A stretch of DNA of 64,000 nt from Pseudoduganella lutea (GTDB lineage Bacteria > Pseudomonadota > Gammaproteobacteria > Burkholderiales > Burkholderiaceae_D). Position 1 is the stretch's first letter, and every line of letters begins with the position of its first letter. Location: positions 2,294,001 through 2,358,000 of the forward strand of contig NZ_CP035913.1 in the NCBI RefSeq assembly GCF_004209755.1, written 5' to 3'. The translations under genes and the position numbers were made by a program. Below the pieces are notes generated by a model, which was not told where the DNA came from, searched no databases, and saw nothing but the letters and a program-made list of their open reading frames with translations. Positions 1 to 8,345 of the stretch are shown here, piece by piece.

Positions 1-192
1 CTTCTGGTAGCCGAACATCCGACGCTGAAGGGTCTGAGTAGTCTTACCCACATATTTGAGGGTGTTACCAGTGACGAACGCATACAGGACGTTTTGGCGA
101 TCTGCCAAATTCTCGAGCTGAAGAAAAAGCTCGTCACCTTTCAGTGACCACCGTCCTGCTCGTTGAAAGCCGATCTCGTAAAGCCGTTGCAT
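1..192 (-). CDS. GIY-YIG nuclease-like protein (partial, N-terminal 64 residues)
   Basis: Translated by hand from the minus strand, starting at the ATG complementary to 190-192 and running off the left edge. The start has a GGAG-type ribosome site about 8 bases upstream. The visible part has an N-terminal region (MQRLYEIGFQRAGRW) followed by VLYAFVTGNTLKYVGKTTQT and then QRRMFGYQ. That matches the first beta hairpin and helix of the GIY-YIG nuclease fold: the Y of VLYAF, the Y of LKYVGKT, and the Arg in the following helix. The catalytic Glu would lie beyond the window. The family cuts DNA in repair, restriction and mobile elements, and the substrate here cannot be told. It is divergent from the Mrr gene in the same AT-rich patch. 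Confidence 0.6.
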   Translation of the reverse strand, partial: MQRLYEIGFQRAGRWSLKGDELFLQLENLADRQNVLYAFVTGNTLKYVGKTTQTLQRRMFGYQK

Positions 193-680
193 CGCTATCT
201 CCACCAATGTAGATCTCAAAATAGCATTTTACTATCTTATTTTAATTGATTGACGAAAAATCGTCGATTAGTTTTTAGAGCTTATCGTTAGCCCGTTTAT
301 CATGATTACTTATTCGCTACCATGACAAACGAAGTTAATTATGATAATCATTGGCAGTGTAAGATTTTTAGGATTCCCCGATGGGCGCTTCCGATGTAAA
401 TGCTTTTAATTCTTTAAAATCGAAAATACGACAAAGAGATATCATGGCATATTCTATGCGAGGGATACTACGACATCACCCTCAGCCATATCAGGCATGT
501 CGCTTTTTTGTATTTTCAATCGTATAACCATCAACAATATGGAATCTATGACCGCTCAAGAAAATAACTTTGCATGTGACTGGTCTGTCGTTCATCACCT
601 GCTGAAGTATAGCCCGAAAGCGTGGCAACTGGGTTATAGTTGTGCCGACAACAAACCATCCGGAACTGAGCAAGACAGAC
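193..680. other. AT-rich intergenic region between two nuclease genes
   Basis: About 490 bases, clearly richer in A and T than the rest of the window. It must hold the divergent promoters of the GIY-YIG gene and mrr. A 48-codon reading frame starts at 381 behind an AGGA, but it shows no recognisable domain, so I do not call it. A core resembling part of a Fur box lies at 335-354. No RNA gene or convincing repeat is seen. Confidence 0.4.
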
Positions 681-1604
681 ATGCCCATCCCTGACTATCA
701 AACTTTAATGCTGCCCTTACTTCGGCTCGCATCAGACGGAGCCGACCATACCACCCGCGAAGCAGTCGAAAAACTGTCGGTCGAATTTCAGCTTACGCAA
801 GATGAGCGAGGCCACCTTTTGGCTAGTGGGCAACAAGCGGTGATCAATAACCGGATCGGTTGGGCAAATTCGTACCTAAAGAAAGCCGGGCTACTTGAGT
901 CACCCCGACGTGGCGTCCTCAAAATCACGAAACGTGGCCGACAAATTCTCGAAGAAAATCCGCAGAAAATTGACGTCAAATTTCTCGACCGTTTCCCCGA
1001 GTTTGTTGAATTTCGCGATGCGGCAAAACTTAATAAAGAGAGCACGGTTGCAGAGTCAATAGCGCCGCCTTCGCAGCAGACCCCAGAGGAAGCTCTCGAG
1101 CTGGCAAACCAAAGTATTCGTGCAAGCTTGGCGCAAGATATCCTTAGCCGCGTCCTCCTATGTTCACCGGCCTTCTTCGAACATTTGGTTGTCGAGTTGC
1201 TGGTAAAGATGGGCTACGGGGGCTCTCGCAAAGATGCTGGCGAACGTATCGGCAAAAGTGGCGATGGCGGAATTGATGGGATTATCAAAGAAGATCTCCT
1301 TGGACTGGACACTATCTACCTACAAGCTAAGCGCTGGCAGGGCACCGTCGGCCGACCTGAAATCCAAAAATTCGTCGGCGCCCTTCAAGGCCAACGTGCG
1401 CGAAAGGGAGTATTCATTACGACCTCATCGTACACATCAGAAGCGACCGAGTATGCGTCTAGGATCGACACCAAAGTCGTGCTCATCGATGGGCAGCAGC
1501 TTGCAAGTCTAATGATCGACTTCGATGTGGGCGTTTCTGTTGTGACGACGTACCTGGTCAAGCGCATCGACTCTGATTATTTCGAGGACAGCGACGGCTT
1601 GTAG
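681..1604 (+). CDS. mrr: Mrr-type type IV restriction endonuclease
   Basis: A 307-residue protein close in length to E. coli Mrr (304). The start at 681 (MPIPDYQTLMLPLLRLASDG) is chosen because it aligns with the Mrr N-terminus; an in-frame ATG at 642 exists. Residues about 1-90 form the Mrr N-terminal winged-helix region (SGQQAVINNRIGWANSYLKK). Residues about 160-280 are the Mrr catalytic domain with a PD-(D/E)XK-like core: Asp199 in GGIDGII and Gln215-Ala-Lys217 in YLQAKRW. Mrr enzymes cleave methylated foreign DNA. No methyltransferase is visible, as expected for a type IV system. Base composition is lower in GC than the genes from 1860 on, which suggests acquisition by transfer. Confidence 0.88.
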   Translation: MPIPDYQTLMLPLLRLASDGADHTTREAVEKLSVEFQLTQDERGHLLASGQQAVINNRIGWANSYLKKAGLLESPRRGVLKITKRGRQILEENPQKIDVKFLDRFPEFVEFRDAAKLNKESTVAESIAPPSQQTPEEALELANQSIRASLAQDILSRVLLCSPAFFEHLVVELLVKMGYGGSRKDAGERIGKSGDGGIDGIIKEDLLGLDTIYLQAKRWQGTVGRPEIQKFVGALQGQRARKGVFITTSSYTSEATEYASRIDTKVVLIDGQQLASLMIDFDVGVSVVTTYLVKRIDSDYFEDSDGL

Positions 1605-1712
1605 GGGTACCGAAGAGGCCTCGAAACTTTGGTTGGTGGTCCTAAGGTGGGCGGGGTTTCGCATGGGTAGCCTCATTGGAGTTCTCCAGGCTTGAACGAA
1701 CAGCGCCATAGG

Positions 1713-1740
1713 AAATGCCACCCTCGGGTGGCGTTTGTTT
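1713..1740 (+). terminator. Rho-independent terminator candidate
   Basis: The sequence GCCACC-CTCG-GGTGGC (1717-1732) forms a 6-bp stem with a tetraloop, followed by GTTTGTTT. It lies about 110 bases downstream of the mrr stop and could end that transcript. Confidence 0.5.
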
Positions 1741-1859
1741 GCGGAACAGGAATAGTCGTGCCTGGTGTGTAGACTGCCCGGTGATGCGCGCGGAAACGGC
1801 GGCCTGGCGCAGCGACTCATGGCGCCCTTCAATGTCTGCCGACGACGGAGCACGACATC

Positions 1860-2561
1860 ATGATGAACAGCCTTCCCGACCAATTCAATGCCCTGGTCAT
1901 CGGTGCCTCGGGCACGATCGGCACGGCATTCGCCGACCTGCTCAGGGATTCGCTACGCTGCGCGTCTGTAGATGGCCTGCACCGCCACTCGGCGCCGCCC
2001 ATCGATTTCGCCGACGAACACAGCATCGCCGAGGCGGCGCGCATCCTCGGTGCCGGCGGCCGGCGCTACCACCTGGTCATCAATGCGGCAGGCCTGCTGC
2101 ACACCGAAGCATTCATGCCGGAGAAGCGGCTGGCCGACCTGAGTTACCAGCAGATGCAGGCGACGTTCCAGGCAAATACCTTCGGCCCCGCGCTGGTGCT
2201 GCGCCATTTCGTGCCGCTGCTGGCGAGCGAGCGCGCCATCATGGCCATGCTGTCGGCGAAGGTGGGCAGCATCGGCGACAACCGGCTGGGCGGCTGGTAC
2301 AGCTATCGCGCTTCCAAGGCTGCCCTCAACATGCTCGTCAGGACAGCGGCCATCGAAGTCGCCCGCAACCAGAAAAACAGCGTGCTGGTGGCACTGCACC
2401 CGGGCACCGTCAATTCGCGCCTGTCACAACCGTTTCGCGGCGAGACCATCGGGCGACAGCCACGGGACGCCGCCACCGACATGCTGCAGGTCCTCGACAC
2501 GCTGACGCCAGCCGACAGCGGCTCCTTCCGGTCGTACAACGGCGCGGAACTGCCCTGGTAG
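1860..2561 (+). CDS. SDR-family NAD(P)-dependent oxidoreductase (CsgA-like)
   Basis: A 233-residue short-chain dehydrogenase. The nucleotide-binding glycine motif is GASGTIG (residues 15-21), NAAG is at 75-78, the catalytic Ser is near 132, and the active-site Tyr149-xxx-Lys153 lies in YSYRASK. The [13 protein letters not shown] stretch near the C-terminus is typical of the C-factor (CsgA)-like branch, whose substrates are mostly unknown. Two tandem ATGs (1860 and 1863) are possible starts. It is followed after 10 bases by a DUF2256 gene. In other proteobacteria this pair is often found with photolyase or cryptochrome genes, but no photolyase is in this window. Confidence 0.8.
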   Translation: MMNSLPDQFNALVIGASGTIGTAFADLLRDSLRCASVDGLHRHSAPPIDFADEHSIAEAARILGAGGRRYHLVINAAGLLHTEAFMPEKRLADLSYQQMQATFQANTFGPALVLRHFVPLLASERAIMAMLSAKVGSIGDNRLGGWYSYRASKAALNMLVRTAAIEVARNQKNSVLVALHPGTVNSRLSQPFRGETIGRQPRDAATDMLQVLDTLTPADSGSFRSYNGAELPW

Positions 2562-2571
2562 GCGTGCGGCC

Positions 2572-2730
2572 ATGAAGATGCGCAAGAAATCCGAGTTGCC
2601 ATCCAAGCTGTGTGCCCACTGCCAGCTTCCCTTCAGCTGGCGCAAGAAATGGGAACGCGACTGGGACCAGGTCAAGTACTGCTCGGAGCGCTGCCGCCGT
2701 GCCGGCCGGCCGGCGACGGAAAAGCACTGA
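2572..2730 (+). CDS. DUF2256 family small zinc-finger-like protein
   Basis: A 52-residue, Lys/Arg-rich protein read by hand. It carries the DUF2256 signature: CAHC at residues 14-17, then [20 protein letters not shown], and a closing CxxxC (Cys37 and Cys41). The four cysteines would bind one zinc ion. The molecular role of the family is unknown; it commonly sits beside photolyase/cryptochrome genes. It starts 10 bases after the SDR stop, so the two are probably co-transcribed. Confidence 0.8.
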   Translation: MKMRKKSELPSKLCAHCQLPFSWRKKWERDWDQVKYCSERCRRAGRPATEKH

Positions 2731-2809
2731 AAACAGGGTGCGGGAATTCTTGTCGGCAGTTGCCTCGGCAGGCTGACCGACAATCCATCGATGCCGCCCA
2801 ACCCCAGGA

Positions 2810-4339
2810 TCAGGGTTCGCGCCGCGAAAAAAGCGAAAAGTCCGGCAGGGCCACGTTTCCACTACCGCCAATGCGCAATATCGTTTCGTTGCCACCATCG
2901 AACGCCGGCCACGCCGGCAAACCATCCCCCTCCGGCTTGCCTATCCGGGCAAACGCCACCCACGTCCTGGCCAGCCGCGTCGCCAGTTGCCGGTCGGCCG
3001 CCGTCCACGCACGCGCATCGAGATGCAGATTGTCGAACACGTACTGGATTTCCGCGCCGTGCCCTGCCCCGCAGCCATAACCGCAGGGCGTTGCCGGCTC
3101 CGCGGGGCGGTGGGCGAAGAAGTACGCATACGAAGGCGAGCGGCCGTGCTTCGCCTGCAGCCCCGCCCAGTGCACCATGCGCCAGCCCCACCAGTCGTTG
3201 GTCAGCCGGTCGATCGATGCCCGGGCCTGCGCATCGGTGGTGCCGGGATAGGCGGCCAGCACGGCGGCCGGCGGGGCGTGGCCCAGTAGCTTCGTCACCA
3301 GCTCGCGATGACTGGCGGCGGTGAACTTGTCCGTGCCGAGGATTTCCGGTGCCAGATCCTTGCCCTCCTCGGCGTTCCAGCCGACCAGCAGCGGCACGTC
3401 GTTCTGGCGCTGTGCGCGGTAGGTCGTCGTGAGGTCTTCTCGCAGCAGGTGGCCGTCGACGAACGTGCGCGGAAGCCAGGCCGGCTTCAGCAACGCTTCG
3501 GCGCTCATCGCGCGCAGGCCGGCCAGGCTGTTCGCGCCGGCGGCCATGGCGAACGCCGCGCCCTTGGCCTCGGCGGCGGCAAGGTTGTCGAAGCGGTGGT
3601 TTTCGCCCGCCTCCATCGGCAGGCCGTCGTTGCCGCTCTGGGCAATGGCGCGCTGGAACAGCCCGTTTGCCAGTGGCGATGCAACGAGGATCGCGACCGA
3701 TTCGCCGCCCGCCGATTCACCCATGATCGTCACGCGTCCAGGGTCGCCACCGAAGGCGGCGATATTGTCCTTTACCCAGCGCAGCGCGGCGACCTGGTCG
3801 AGGATGCCCTGGTTGCCGGATGCGCGGGCCGGCGATTCCGCCGTCAGTTCAGGATGCGCGAAGAAGCCGAGGATGCCGAGCCGGTAATTGACCGTGACGA
3901 CGACGGCGCCGTGTTTCGCCAGGTTGCCGCCGTCATACAGGGGCTGCGCGGCCGTGCCGCCGTAGAACCCGCCGCCATGCAGCCAGACAAGGACCGGCAG
4001 CTTTTCCGCGCGGTCGGGCGCCCACACGTTCAGGTACAGGCAATCTTCGCTTTTCGGGTGCGTGATCCACGCCGCGGCCTGGGCGCAGGCGGCGGAAAAG
4101 CTGCGCGTTTGCCGGGTGCCCTGCCATGGCACGACAGGTTGCGGGGCGCGCCAGCGCAGATTGCCGACGGGAGGTGCCGCGAAAGGAATACCCAGCCACG
4201 AGCGCATCGCGCCGGCTTGCGAACCGGCGATCTCGCCGCCAGTAACTTGCACCAGGGCCGCCGGTTGCGCGGCATGGGCTGCGGTGGACGAAAGAATTGC
4301 CAGGCATGCCGCGGCCAGCGGGATCGCGCGAGATCGCAT
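2810..4339 (-). CDS. Secreted type-B carboxylesterase
   Basis: A 509-residue alpha/beta hydrolase with a Sec signal peptide (MRSRAIPLAAACLAILSSTA, cleavage near AHA-A). The oxyanion-hole motif is HGGGFYGG and the nucleophile elbow is GESAGG with Ser at about 209. EDCLYLNVWAP and the GIPFAAPP region are the classic type-B carboxylesterase signatures. It should hydrolyse carboxylic esters in the periplasm or outside the cell; the substrate is unknown. MYG1 lies upstream on the same strand, 131 bases away, with no obvious functional link. Confidence 0.85.
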   Translation of the reverse strand: MRSRAIPLAAACLAILSSTAAHAAQPAALVQVTGGEIAGSQAGAMRSWLGIPFAAPPVGNLRWRAPQPVVPWQGTRQTRSFSAACAQAAAWITHPKSEDCLYLNVWAPDRAEKLPVLVWLHGGGFYGGTAAQPLYDGGNLAKHGAVVVTVNYRLGILGFFAHPELTAESPARASGNQGILDQVAALRWVKDNIAAFGGDPGRVTIMGESAGGESVAILVASPLANGLFQRAIAQSGNDGLPMEAGENHRFDNLAAAEAKGAAFAMAAGANSLAGLRAMSAEALLKPAWLPRTFVDGHLLREDLTTTYRAQRQNDVPLLVGWNAEEGKDLAPEILGTDKFTAASHRELVTKLLGHAPPAAVLAAYPGTTDAQARASIDRLTNDWWGWRMVHWAGLQAKHGRSPSYAYFFAHRPAEPATPCGYGCGAGHGAEIQYVFDNLHLDARAWTAADRQLATRLARTWVAFARIGKPEGDGLPAWPAFDGGNETILRIGGSGNVALPDFSLFSRREP

Positions 4340-4470
4340 CGGGATCGTTCCTCCATGTGAACTTCGCCGGCGGATGCGCGGCGGTGAAGAATGCTACCCC
4401 GCTTTATTTATCGGCAATAGAACAAATTCGGCGACTTTCGATGTGGTGTTCCAGCGGCCGGGCCAAAGCC

Positions 4471-5424
4471 CTATCGGTCGCCGCTATCGACCGCTTCCAG
4501 TGCCAGCAGCGCCATCGCATGCGCGCCTTCGAACGACCTGGCGGCGGCGATGAAGCGGCCGTTGTGGCAGAACGTGGCATCGGGCACGCCCGTGACGGCC
4601 GCCAGCTCGGCATCGCGCAGACCCGCCCACGGCGCCGGCAGGTCGGCCCTCGCCGTGAAGTTTTCCGGGCTGACCGGCACGGTGTGCAGCATGTAGCGGT
4701 TCTCGGCGATGCTGTGGCTGAGGACGAACAGCACCTTCGGCATTTCCTTGCGCACCACCTGGGTCCAGGGCAGCGCGCTGTTGCGCAGGAAGAGCAGCCG
4801 GCCGTTTTCCAGCACTTCCGAATCACGCACCTGGTCCAGCGCAAGCAAGGCGCCGACGCGGTACTTGACGGCGTTGACGAGGATATCGGTCAGCAGGGCC
4901 ATCGCGCGCCGGAACTGTTCCAGCCGGTAGTCATCCGCCGCGCCGTCGTAGCCCAGCCTTTGCTCGTCGAGCCAGTTCGGATTGAAGCCGGAGATCACCG
5001 CCGAGAGCCCGTAGCCGCCCGGCGCGTTCTTCGCCGCGCCGACATCGGAGAGGTCGAGGTATTGCACGATGTCGGCATCGATCGCATAAGCGATCTCGCG
5101 CGCGGTATTGTCCGGCAGGCGATGCCCCATATGGGTACTTGCCAGCGCGCTTACGCAACGGGCGCCATATTCGCGCCACACCAGGCCCGCACTCGCGTAG
5201 GGCACGCCGCTTTGCCGGGCCCCGTCGAAACCTTTCTGGTGGTGATCGAAGCGCCCCGTGGCCGGGTGCCAGATGCCGCCGACATCGACCGCGAAGTCGG
5301 CCGCCTCGATGACGGCCGGGTCGCGCGTGCGGATCAGTTCCGAATCCGGGAACAGGACAAAGAGGACGGCGGTGGCCCACGCGTCGTCCGCGTGGAATTT
5401 GCCGTTGTGGGTGACGATCACCAT
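4471..5424 (-). CDS. MYG1 (UPF0160) family metal-dependent phosphohydrolase
   Basis: A 317-residue protein whose N-terminus, THNGKFHADDAWATAVL, and GRFDHHQKGF are the metal-binding signatures of the MYG1/UPF0160 family, relatives of DHH phosphoesterases. The eukaryotic member is a 3'-5' RNA exonuclease; bacterial members are uncharacterised. The protein is full length, with no signal peptide, so it should be cytoplasmic. The stop codon is followed by a 131-base gap before the carboxylesterase on the same strand. Confidence 0.85.
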   Translation of the reverse strand: MVIVTHNGKFHADDAWATAVLFVLFPDSELIRTRDPAVIEAADFAVDVGGIWHPATGRFDHHQKGFDGARQSGVPYASAGLVWREYGARCVSALASTHMGHRLPDNTAREIAYAIDADIVQYLDLSDVGAAKNAPGGYGLSAVISGFNPNWLDEQRLGYDGAADDYRLEQFRRAMALLTDILVNAVKYRVGALLALDQVRDSEVLENGRLLFLRNSALPWTQVVRKEMPKVLFVLSHSIAENRYMLHTVPVSPENFTARADLPAPWAGLRDAELAAVTGVPDATFCHNGRFIAAARSFEGAHAMALLALEAVDSGDR

Positions 5425-5442
5425 GGATATCTCCGGTAGCGT

Positions 5443-5460
5443 GGCCGCACCGGTGCGGCC
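5443..5460. terminator. Perfect palindromic hairpin after ygiW
   Basis: GGCCGCACCGGTGCGGCC is a perfect 18-base palindrome lying between the ygiW stop and the MYG1 start. It could terminate ygiW transcription on the minus strand, although no T-tract follows on that strand (TTT follows on the plus strand). Confidence 0.3.
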
Positions 5461-5516
5461 TTTCCTGGAATGATACCGGGTCGGCGCTCCTGCCCGTGCC
5501 GGGCAGGGGCATGGCC

Positions 5517-5544
5517 GCTTATTTGCCGACGCTTATTTGCCGAC
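5517..5544. repeat. 14-bp direct duplication at the ygiW 3' end
   Basis: GCTTATTTGCCGAC occurs twice head to tail (5517-5530 and 5531-5544). The second copy contains the ygiW stop codon and last codons, so the 3' end of the gene has been duplicated into the intergenic region. Confidence 0.85.
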
Positions 5545-5961
5545 GACTTTCAGCTGGTCGACGTCGAGCTTCGATTCGCCGATCAGGTCCTTGTCGAACT
5601 CGCCGTACAGTTCCACCTCGGTGGTGTGGTCGACCTTCACGCCGGCCGGGAAGCGCTTGTCGTCGATTTCCACGATGATCTTGCCGCTGGCGTCGGCGAA
5701 CTCGTATTCCTCGTCGCCCTTGTGGCTCAGCAGCTTGCCTTTCAGGCGCACTTTCTGGTCGTCCTTGCCGTTGGCGAGCAAGTCCTTCGCCGTCATCAGC
5801 GGCACGCTCGATGGGCCGGTGTAGCCACCCGGCGCAGCCTTGGCGGTGGCGGCAGGTGCCGCGGCGGCGGACGGGCCGGAATAGCCGCCCGTCTGGGCAA
5901 CGGCGACAGCCGAAGCTGCGAGTACGGCGGTCATGCAGGACAGTTGGATGAAGCGTTTCAT
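5533..5961 (-). CDS. ygiW: YgiW/YdeI family periplasmic OB-fold stress protein
   Basis: A 142-residue exported protein with signal peptide MKRFIQLSCMTAVLAASAVA (cleavage near AVAQ). A low-complexity GGYSGPSAAAAP linker precedes the BOF (bacterial OB-fold) domain, about residues 50-142, with PLMTAKDLLANGKDDQKVRL and EVELYGEFDK. YgiW proteins in enterics and Pasteurellaceae aid resistance to oxidative and acid stress and are often linked to qseBC. Here too it lies downstream of qseC on the same strand. It has its own candidate QseB/PmrA box at 6031-6047, so it may be both an operon member and an independent target. Confidence 0.85.
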   Translation of the reverse strand: MKRFIQLSCMTAVLAASAVAVAQTGGYSGPSAAAAPAATAKAAPGGYTGPSSVPLMTAKDLLANGKDDQKVRLKGKLLSHKGDEEYEFADASGKIIVEIDDKRFPAGVKVDHTTEVELYGEFDKDLIGESKLDVDQLKVVGK

Positions 5962-6030
5962 GGTGGATCCTCCGATTGGTTGATGGAGCCGCCGTTCTCG
6001 GCGGGCATGGACGCATTACACCGGGCGGAC

Positions 6031-6047
6031 ATGAACCGAATCTTAAG
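6031..6047 (-). promoter_or_regulatory. Candidate QseB/PmrA-type box upstream of ygiW
   Basis: On the minus strand this reads CTTAAGATTCGGTTCAT, two half-sites separated by 5 bases (CTTAAG-N5-GTTCAT). It is identical at 14 of 17 positions to the site upstream of qseB (8116-8132). It overlaps the qseC stop codon and lies about 70 bases upstream of the ygiW start. PmrA/QseB-type regulators bind direct TTAA-containing half-sites with this spacing. Confidence 0.5.
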
Positions 6048-7398
6048 ATGCCGGCAAATCCAACGTCGCACCCAGGCCCCGCCCATCCAGCCCCGGACCG
6101 AATGCCAGCGAACCGCCATGCAGCTCGGCGATCCGCCGCACGATCGACAGCCCCAGCCCGCTGCCGCCCTGCCCCTGGCCCAGTACGCGGAAGAAGCGTT
6201 CCGACAGGCGCTGGCGGCTGGCTTCATCGACGCCCGGGCCATCGTCGCGCACGGAAATGCGCGCATGCCCGCCGGTACGGGAGGCATCGACTTCGATCCG
6301 GCTGCCGTCCGGGCAATAGCGCAGCGCGTTGTCGACCAGGTTGCGCAGCGCGATCTCGATCATTTGCGGATTCGCCTCCAGCGCCTCCAGCTCGCAGCGC
6401 ACGGTGAGCGCGATATTGCGCCGTTGCGCTTCTTGCGCATGCGTGGCGCGCACCCGCTCCAGCAGCGGCGCCAGCGCCACGGGCTCGCGCACCAGCTGTT
6501 CGCGCGACAGCGGGTCCATGCGGGCCAGCGCGAGCAGGCTGTCCACCAGCGCCGTCACGCGGCCGATATCGTCGCGCAGCTTGCGAAACGGGCCGGCCAG
6601 GTCGGGGTGCTGGCGCTGCAGCAGTTGCACGTGCATGTGCAGGCCGGCCAGCGGCGTGCGCAGTTCATGCGCGGCATCGGCGGTAAAGCGCCGCTCGGCC
6701 TGCAGTGCCGCATCCAGCCGCGCCAGCACGCCATTCAGTGCCTGTACGATGGGCAGCAACTCGCGTGGCTGGCCGGCAAGCGGCACTTGCGCCAGGTCGT
6801 CCGGCGTCTTGGCGGCGATGGCCGACGCGGTGCGCCGCAACGGTTGCAGCACGCGGCCCGTGAGCAGCCAGCACACGAGCGCCAGTAAAGCGAGGAACCC
6901 CAGTACGGGCAGCCACAAATGGTCAGCCAGTTCTTCCAGGATGTCGTAGCGCTTGGAATGCTTCTGGCCGACCTGCACCTCGACATTGCGGGCCGTGTCG
7001 CGCACCACGAAGACGCGCCAGCGGCGTTCTTCCAGCGCCACGTCGGCAAAGCCGTCGTCGTCGTCGAAGCCGGCCACGAACGGCTGTGCCGGCGCGCCGC
7101 CGGTGCGCTGGATCACGCGGCCGGCAACGATGACCTGATATTGCATGTCCACCTTGCGGTCCTGCGCACTGCCGGGCCGCGCCGGCGCCAGCAGACCGCG
7201 CTCGTCCCAGTCGGTGGTGGCGGCCATCAGCATGTAGCCGGATTCCTCCAGCGCGTCGTCGAACACGTCATTGGTTTCCTGCCAGGCGATCACGGTGACG
7301 ATGCCCAGGCTGGCCAGCCACAGCACGGTGCTGGCCGCAACGATCGCCGCCAGCAGGCGCCGGCGCAGTGACCATGGTTGCGTGGCTTCAGCTGCCAT
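6043..7398 (-). CDS. qseC: Two-component sensor histidine kinase, QseC/PmrB type
   Basis: A 451-residue inner-membrane kinase. The N-terminus RRRLLAAIVAASTVLWLASL is transmembrane segment 1. A periplasmic sensor loop follows to about residue 165, then TM2 (LWLPVLGFLALLALVCWLL) and a HAMP region. The HisKA domain carries phospho-acceptor His244 in AAHELRTPLAG, followed by an N box (NLVDNALRYC) and G boxes (RDDGPGVD, GSGLGLSIV). The start overlaps the response-regulator stop by 11 bases, showing translational coupling. The layout is that of QseC or PmrB; which signal it senses (metal, peptide or other) cannot be told from sequence. Confidence 0.85.
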   Translation of the reverse strand: MAAEATQPWSLRRRLLAAIVAASTVLWLASLGIVTVIAWQETNDVFDDALEESGYMLMAATTDWDERGLLAPARPGSAQDRKVDMQYQVIVAGRVIQRTGGAPAQPFVAGFDDDDGFADVALEERRWRVFVVRDTARNVEVQVGQKHSKRYDILEELADHLWLPVLGFLALLALVCWLLTGRVLQPLRRTASAIAAKTPDDLAQVPLAGQPRELLPIVQALNGVLARLDAALQAERRFTADAAHELRTPLAGLHMHVQLLQRQHPDLAGPFRKLRDDIGRVTALVDSLLALARMDPLSREQLVREPVALAPLLERVRATHAQEAQRRNIALTVRCELEALEANPQMIEIALRNLVDNALRYCPDGSRIEVDASRTGGHARISVRDDGPGVDEASRQRLSERFFRVLGQGQGGSGLGLSIVRRIAELHGGSLAFGPGLDGRGLGATLDLPAS

Positions 7399-8053
7399 CG
7401 TTCTTCAGGCGGTAGCCGAGGCCCCGCACGGTCACGATGCTGTCGCTGCCCAGCTTCTTGCGCAGGTTGTAGATGTAGACCTCGATCGCATTGCTCTCCA
7501 CTTCGTCGCCCCAGCCATACAGCGTTTCCTCGATCTGCGCGCGGGTGACGATGCTGTTCTTGCGCAGCAGCAGCGCATACAGCACGTGGTATTCGCGCGC
7601 CGTGAGCGCGACCGGCTGCCCGGCCAATGTGGCCTGCCGGCTTTCGAGGTTCAGGGCGATGTCGCCGTGGACCAGCGTGTTGCTGACCTGGTCGGCGCCG
7701 CGGCGCACGGCGGCCCGGATACGCGCCGACATCTCTTCGAGCTCGAACGGCTTGACGAGGTAATCGTCGGCTCCCAGGTCCAGCCCTTCCACCCGGTCCG
7801 CCAGCGCGTTGAAGGCGGTGATCAGGATCACCGGCATGCGGTTGCCTGCCGTGCGCAGGCTCGCCAGCAACGCATCGCCGGTCAGGCCGGGCAGGCCGCG
7901 GTCGAGCAGCACGCAATCGTAGCGGTGCGTCATCAGCGCAGTTTGCGCCGAATCGCCGCGCTGCACCCAGTCGACCGCGTGCTGGTCCATGCGCAGCCAC
8001 GCCTGGATGGTGTCGCCAAGGGAAGTATCGTCTTCGACCAGCAGGATGCGCAT
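7388..8053 (-). CDS. qseB: OmpR/PhoB-family response regulator, QseB/PmrA type
   Basis: A 221-residue regulator. The start at 8053 (MRILLVEDDTSLGDTIQAWL) is chosen because it begins the receiver domain exactly; the reading frame extends further upstream without homology. The receiver domain has acidic residues at 8-9, phospho-acceptor Asp51 (CVLLDRGLPG) and Lys about 101. The C-terminal winged-helix DNA-binding domain ends with SIVTVRGLGYRLK. It is co-transcribed with the kinase and probably ygiW. The candidate box at 8116-8132 suggests autoregulation. Confidence 0.88.
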   Translation of the reverse strand: MRILLVEDDTSLGDTIQAWLRMDQHAVDWVQRGDSAQTALMTHRYDCVLLDRGLPGLTGDALLASLRTAGNRMPVILITAFNALADRVEGLDLGADDYLVKPFELEEMSARIRAAVRRGADQVSNTLVHGDIALNLESRQATLAGQPVALTAREYHVLYALLLRKNSIVTRAQIEETLYGWGDEVESNAIEVYIYNLRKKLGSDSIVTVRGLGYRLKNDGS

Positions 8054-8115
8054 GATGGGCAGGAAAGTAGGAGGCGTCGCGATTATGCCGAAAGTGCCCA
8101 CTCTGCGGCGGTTTG

Positions 8116-8132
8116 GTGAAGCGGATCTTAAG
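8116..8132 (-). promoter_or_regulatory. Candidate QseB/PmrA-type box upstream of qseB
   Basis: On the minus strand this reads CTTAAGATCCGCTTCAC, with half-sites CTTAAG and CTTCAC separated by 5 bases. It lies 63 bases upstream of the qseB start. It matches the ygiW-promoter copy at 14 of 17 positions, which is the main evidence. Confidence 0.5.
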
Positions 8133-8196
8133 GTGGAAAAAGCACACAAAAATCGCAGCCCGTTATTGAGCGAGATCAAATTATCGATAAAATAAG

Positions 8197-8214
8197 TTGT
8201 ACGACGTCGTACAA
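8197..8214. promoter_or_regulatory. Perfect 18-bp palindromic operator (GntR/FadR-like)
   Basis: TTGTACGACGTCGTACAA is a perfect inverted repeat. Its TGTAC/GTACA arms resemble operators of GntR-family repressors that control sugar-acid operons. It lies in the divergent region between qseB and the aldolase operon. A second, imperfect copy lies at 8346-8363, and the two centres are 149 bases apart. Confidence 0.55.
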
Positions 8215-8283
8215 ATGCATGGTATCGTATGATTGATATTGCATTTCCGCACTACCGCATGCCACGCGACTTTTCGTTAGCCC

Positions 8284-8313
8284 TTGTTTATTAAGTATCT
8301 TATGTCTTATAGA
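8284..8313 (+). promoter_or_regulatory. Candidate sigma-70 promoter of the sugar-acid operon
   Basis: A -35 like TTGTTT (8284-8289) and a -10 like TATAGA (8308-8313) are separated by 18 bases. Transcription would start near 8320. The second operator (8346-8363) would then lie just downstream, where a bound repressor could block elongation. Confidence 0.35.
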
Positions 8314-8345
8314 TGACTTTACACAACGACCAGCCAATACGGTAG

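Noticed and set aside
335..354. Fur-box-like core (ATGATAATCATT)
   Set aside because: Only a partial match and no iron-related gene nearby.
381..527. 48-codon frame with an AGGA upstream
   Set aside because: No recognisable domain and no neighbours supporting it; AT-rich DNA gives such frames by chance less often, but the evidence is too thin.
491..694. Two overlapping small reading frames on opposite strands
   Set aside because: They shadow each other, have no homology I recognise and no good ribosome site.
3308..4360. Long plus-strand frame opposite the carboxylesterase
   Set aside because: Low-complexity translation with no domain; the esterase on the other strand has clear catalytic motifs.
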